Assembly: GCF_025452095.1 (NCBI RefSeq)
Contig: NZ_CP104877.1
Location: forward strand, 1,364,001 to 1,428,000
Direction of reading: 5' to 3'
Length of the DNA: 64,000 nt
DNA from: Paenarthrobacter sp. JL.01a
GTDB taxonomy: Bacteria; Actinomycetota; Actinomycetes; Actinomycetales; Micrococcaceae
Below the pieces are notes generated by a model, which had not been told where the DNA came from, did not search any database, and saw only the letters and a list, made by a program, of their open reading frames with translations. The translations under genes were made by a program, and so were the position numbers. Within the stretch, counting starts at the first letter, position 1. Each line of letters opens with the position of its first letter. Of the stretch, positions 62,482 through 64,000 are shown in pieces.

Positions 62482-62913
62482 TCATTGGATCCGCGCGTAG
62501 ACCATGTCGAAGTCGTGCTCCAGCGGTCCGCCCGGGTATGTTCCGCGCTCCAGACGGGCGGTGATGGTGTTCCGGTCTTCGCTGAACCGGCCTACGAAGC
62601 GTTGCGGCCAGTCCGGTCCGTCCCTGAAGAGCGTCCACACGTCGTCCTTCAGTGTCATGTCGTAGATCCAGGCGACGCCGCGGGAGTCGAAGTAGTGCTG
62701 CTGGAAGGCTCCGTCAGATCCGGTGGTACCGATGATGCTGACGGCGTTGGGATACTCCGGCAGTTGGACTGTGGAGCGCTGGATCAGGAAACCGCCACCT
62801 TCCAGCCACTCGAAGCTGGTCCGGCCGTGTGTTTGTGCCGTGGGAATGGTGGTCTCCCAGAGGCCAACAAGGACGTTGAGCTGCTCCAGCGCAGGTTCAG
62901 GATTCCGTGCCAT
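62482..62913 (-). CDS. DUF1579-like / lipocalin-type hypothetical protein
   Basis: A 143-residue soluble protein: LNVLVGLWETTIPTAQTHGRTSFEWLEGGGFLIQRS, then YFDSRGVAWIYDMTLKDDVWTLFRDGPDWPQRFVGRFSEDRNTITARLERG. The G.W....G...FEWL.GG.FL pattern resembles DUF1579/heme-binding-like small beta-barrels. No catalytic site is recognised. It is upstream of the GMC operon in the same direction; the 150-bp gap between them holds nothing that I can name. Confidence 0.75.
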   Translation of the reverse strand: MARNPEPALEQLNVLVGLWETTIPTAQTHGRTSFEWLEGGGFLIQRSTVQLPEYPNAVSIIGTTGSDGAFQQHYFDSRGVAWIYDMTLKDDVWTLFRDGPDWPQRFVGRFSEDRNTITARLERGTYPGGPLEHDFDMVYARIQ

Positions 62914-63026
62914 GACCGCCTTCTTTTTCGTGCGTGCCGACAGCTTCAGGGTAGAACCAGCCAGGTCCGCCGCATAGGGTGTGGCGGGTCTGGTCGTGCT
63001 GCCTGGCCCAATGGCAGGATGGGCCC

Positions 63027-63620
63027 ATGACCCTCGTTACGTGTGATCTCACTGTGTCCCTTGACGGCTACGTTGCCGGTCCGCACCAGAGCCGGGAGCA
63101 ACCGCTCGGTGAAGGCGGGGAAAAACTGCACCGGTGGCAGTTCAAAGAACGCGACATCAACGCGGCCGAGGTGGCCGGGATTCTCGAAGCCGGTGCGTAC
63201 ATCATGGGCCGGAACATGTTCGCCGGGCCAGGGGAAGGGCTCTGGGAGAAGGAATGGCGCGGCTGGTGGGGTGAAGAACCGCCCTACCATGCTCCGGTTT
63301 TCGTGCTGACCTCCCACGAGCATGAGCCCCTGGTGATGGACGGCGGCACCACGTTCCACTTCGTCAATGACGACATCGAGTCGGTGCTCTCACGCGCCAA
63401 GGACGCTGCGGCTGGGAAGAACGTTGCCATAGCCGGAGGTGCTTCGACAGCCAGGCAGTTCCTGTCAGCCGGCTTGATCGACGAGCTGCGCCTCCACGTC
63501 GCGCCGGTGGTTCTGGGCGGCGGCGAGCGTTTGCTGGATGGGGTGGGGGAGCTGAAGCTTGAGCCTTTGGAGGTCCGGGGAACCAGCCTCGTCTCGCACC
63601 TTCGCTACAAGGTGGGGTAG
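63027..63620 (+). CDS. Dihydrofolate reductase family protein (RibD C-terminal fold)
   Basis: A 197-residue protein: TLVTCDLTVSLDGYVAGPHQSREQPLGEGGEKLHRW, AYIMGRNMFAGPGE, YHAPVFVLTSHEHEPLVMDGGTTFHFV, KNVAIAGGASTARQFLSAGLIDELRLHVAPVVLGGGERLL. This is the common bacterial RibD-C/YyaP-type member of the DHFR superfamily; it binds NADPH but is seldom a true dihydrofolate reductase. The ATG at 63027 gives the normal N-terminus with AGGATGGG upstream. Confidence 0.88.
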   Translation: MTLVTCDLTVSLDGYVAGPHQSREQPLGEGGEKLHRWQFKERDINAAEVAGILEAGAYIMGRNMFAGPGEGLWEKEWRGWWGEEPPYHAPVFVLTSHEHEPLVMDGGTTFHFVNDDIESVLSRAKDAAAGKNVAIAGGASTARQFLSAGLIDELRLHVAPVVLGGGERLLDGVGELKLEPLEVRGTSLVSHLRYKVG

Positions 63621-63648
63621 GGGCTGCCAGCCGGGGCTCTGGCATTGC

Positions 63649-63717
63649 CGAGTTCGCGGGAAAACTTCCGATTCGCGGGAAGCCTCCCTGCGAGCTCGCA
63701 CCGTTCCCGCGAACTCG
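63649..63717. repeat. Inverted repeat, possible terminator, between DHFR-like gene and umuD
   Basis: CGAGTTCGCGGGAA (63649-63662) and TTCCCGCGAACTCG (63704-63717) are perfect 14-bp arms. A further direct copy of TTCGCGGGAA lies at 63672-63681. It looks like a dispersed intergenic palindromic repeat. Confidence 0.65.
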
Positions 63718-63760
63718 CCGGACCGCGCAGAATGTCCGCCGATCGCTGTACACTCAAGTA

Positions 63761-63776
63761 TCGAACATATATTCGA
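63761..63776 (+). promoter_or_regulatory. SOS (LexA) box of umuD
   Basis: TCGAACATATATTCGA has perfect TCGAA/TTCGA ends and one mismatch to the actinobacterial LexA pattern CGAAC-N4-GTTCG. It lies just upstream of the umuD-like frame. Confidence 0.7.
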
Positions 63777-63812
63777 ATAAAGGTGTGTTGTGGGCGTGAT
63801 AGTCGGCCCCGC

Positions 63813-64000
63813 GTGATAGATGCGGGCTTTTCCTTGATGTCGGTGCTGCTGGCTCCTGTGGCTGTAGCGGCGGGGTATCCCTCGCCGGCCCAGGACTACT
63901 TCGATGGCAGGATTGACCTTAATGAGCACCTGATCAAGGACGTCACCAGCACTTTCGTCGTGCGTGTCACCGGTCAGTCCATGGAAGCTGCCGGGATCAG
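63813..64000 (+). CDS. umuD: UmuD-like S24 peptidase, SOS mutagenesis (3' truncated by window)
   Basis: The visible frame contains AAGYPSPAQDYFDGRIDLNEHLIKDVTSTFVVRVTGQSMEAAGI, a clear match to UmuD: the AG-(Y/F)-PSPA cleavage region followed by the catalytic Ser in GQSM. The protein is cut by RecA-stimulated self-cleavage and activates the UmuC polymerase, which should follow outside the window. The start is uncertain: GTG at 63813 is tentatively used, while ATG at 63837 and GTG at 63783 are alternatives. The SOS box lies 37 bp upstream. Confidence 0.8.
   Translation, partial: MIDAGFSLMSVLLAPVAVAAGYPSPAQDYFDGRIDLNEHLIKDVTSTFVVRVTGQSMEAAGI

Noticed and set aside
63813..64000. umuD as the edge of a prophage
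   Set aside because: No phage genes are visible, and chromosomal SOS umuDC operons are common in this group.

Overview
The window is high-GC actinobacterial chromosome. Gene content, GTG/TTG starts and the order rsmI / tatD-rpfB-rsmA-ispE / glmU-prs-rplY-pth / mfd point to Micrococcaceae, most likely Arthrobacter or Paenarthrobacter (an inference; no 16S gene is present). The same backbone order is known from Mycobacterium (Rv1002c-Rv1020 region). The window is mostly core chromosome, with one complete insertion sequence and several accessory cassettes.

Region by region. 1-4.0 kb: a truncated pentapeptide-repeat protein, a divergent RDD / SpoIIM-like membrane pair and a TIGR01906-like membrane protein closed by a good terminator. 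4.1-7.1 kb: a small protein that reads as a ubiquitin-like (MoaD/ThiS-type) beta-grasp protein ending in Gly-Gly, overlapping by ATGA with a DUF4132-family giant protein; this is my best candidate for an undescribed system. 7.1-11.2 kb (minus): protein O-mannosyltransferase, long-chain acyl-CoA ligase and a small membrane protein. 11.3-13.9 kb: rsmI and a succinate-semialdehyde dehydrogenase. 14-19 kb (minus): moxR / DUF58 / transglutaminase cluster. 19.2-25.4 kb: tatD, rpfB with a structured leader, rsmA, ispE and an ABC-F ATPase. 25.4-26.6 kb: a VOC protein between short repeats, and a TetR regulator. 26.8-31.1 kb: tRNA-Gln, glmU, prs, rplY, pth.

31.2-39.6 kb holds three tandem large LuxR/LAL-type ATPase regulators; the third has lost its DNA-binding domain and sits behind a 460-bp AT-richer spacer with palindromes and a strong hairpin. 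sufS-sufU follows (39.7-41.5 kb), convergent with nhaA. At 42.9-44.4 kb an IS481-family element (1,449 bp, TGT...ACA ends, 15-bp target duplication, three subterminal repeats at each end) has split an older palindromic repeat. 44.4-51.6 kb: SCO4848-like and DUF2505 proteins, an SDR/DUF2867 protein, full-length mfd and a YdjM-like membrane protein.

51.6-62.9 kb (minus) carries deoC, a small FAD oxidoreductase and a seven-gene operon (GMC oxidoreductase, membrane metallophosphoesterase, alpha/beta hydrolase with a Cys nucleophile elbow, acetoacetate-decarboxylase-like protein, two small membrane proteins, patatin) in which all six junctions are 4-bp ATGA overlaps; together they suggest processing of a hydrophobic, lipid-like substrate, which is not identified. 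The window ends with a dihydrofolate-reductase-fold protein and the start of an SOS-controlled umuD.
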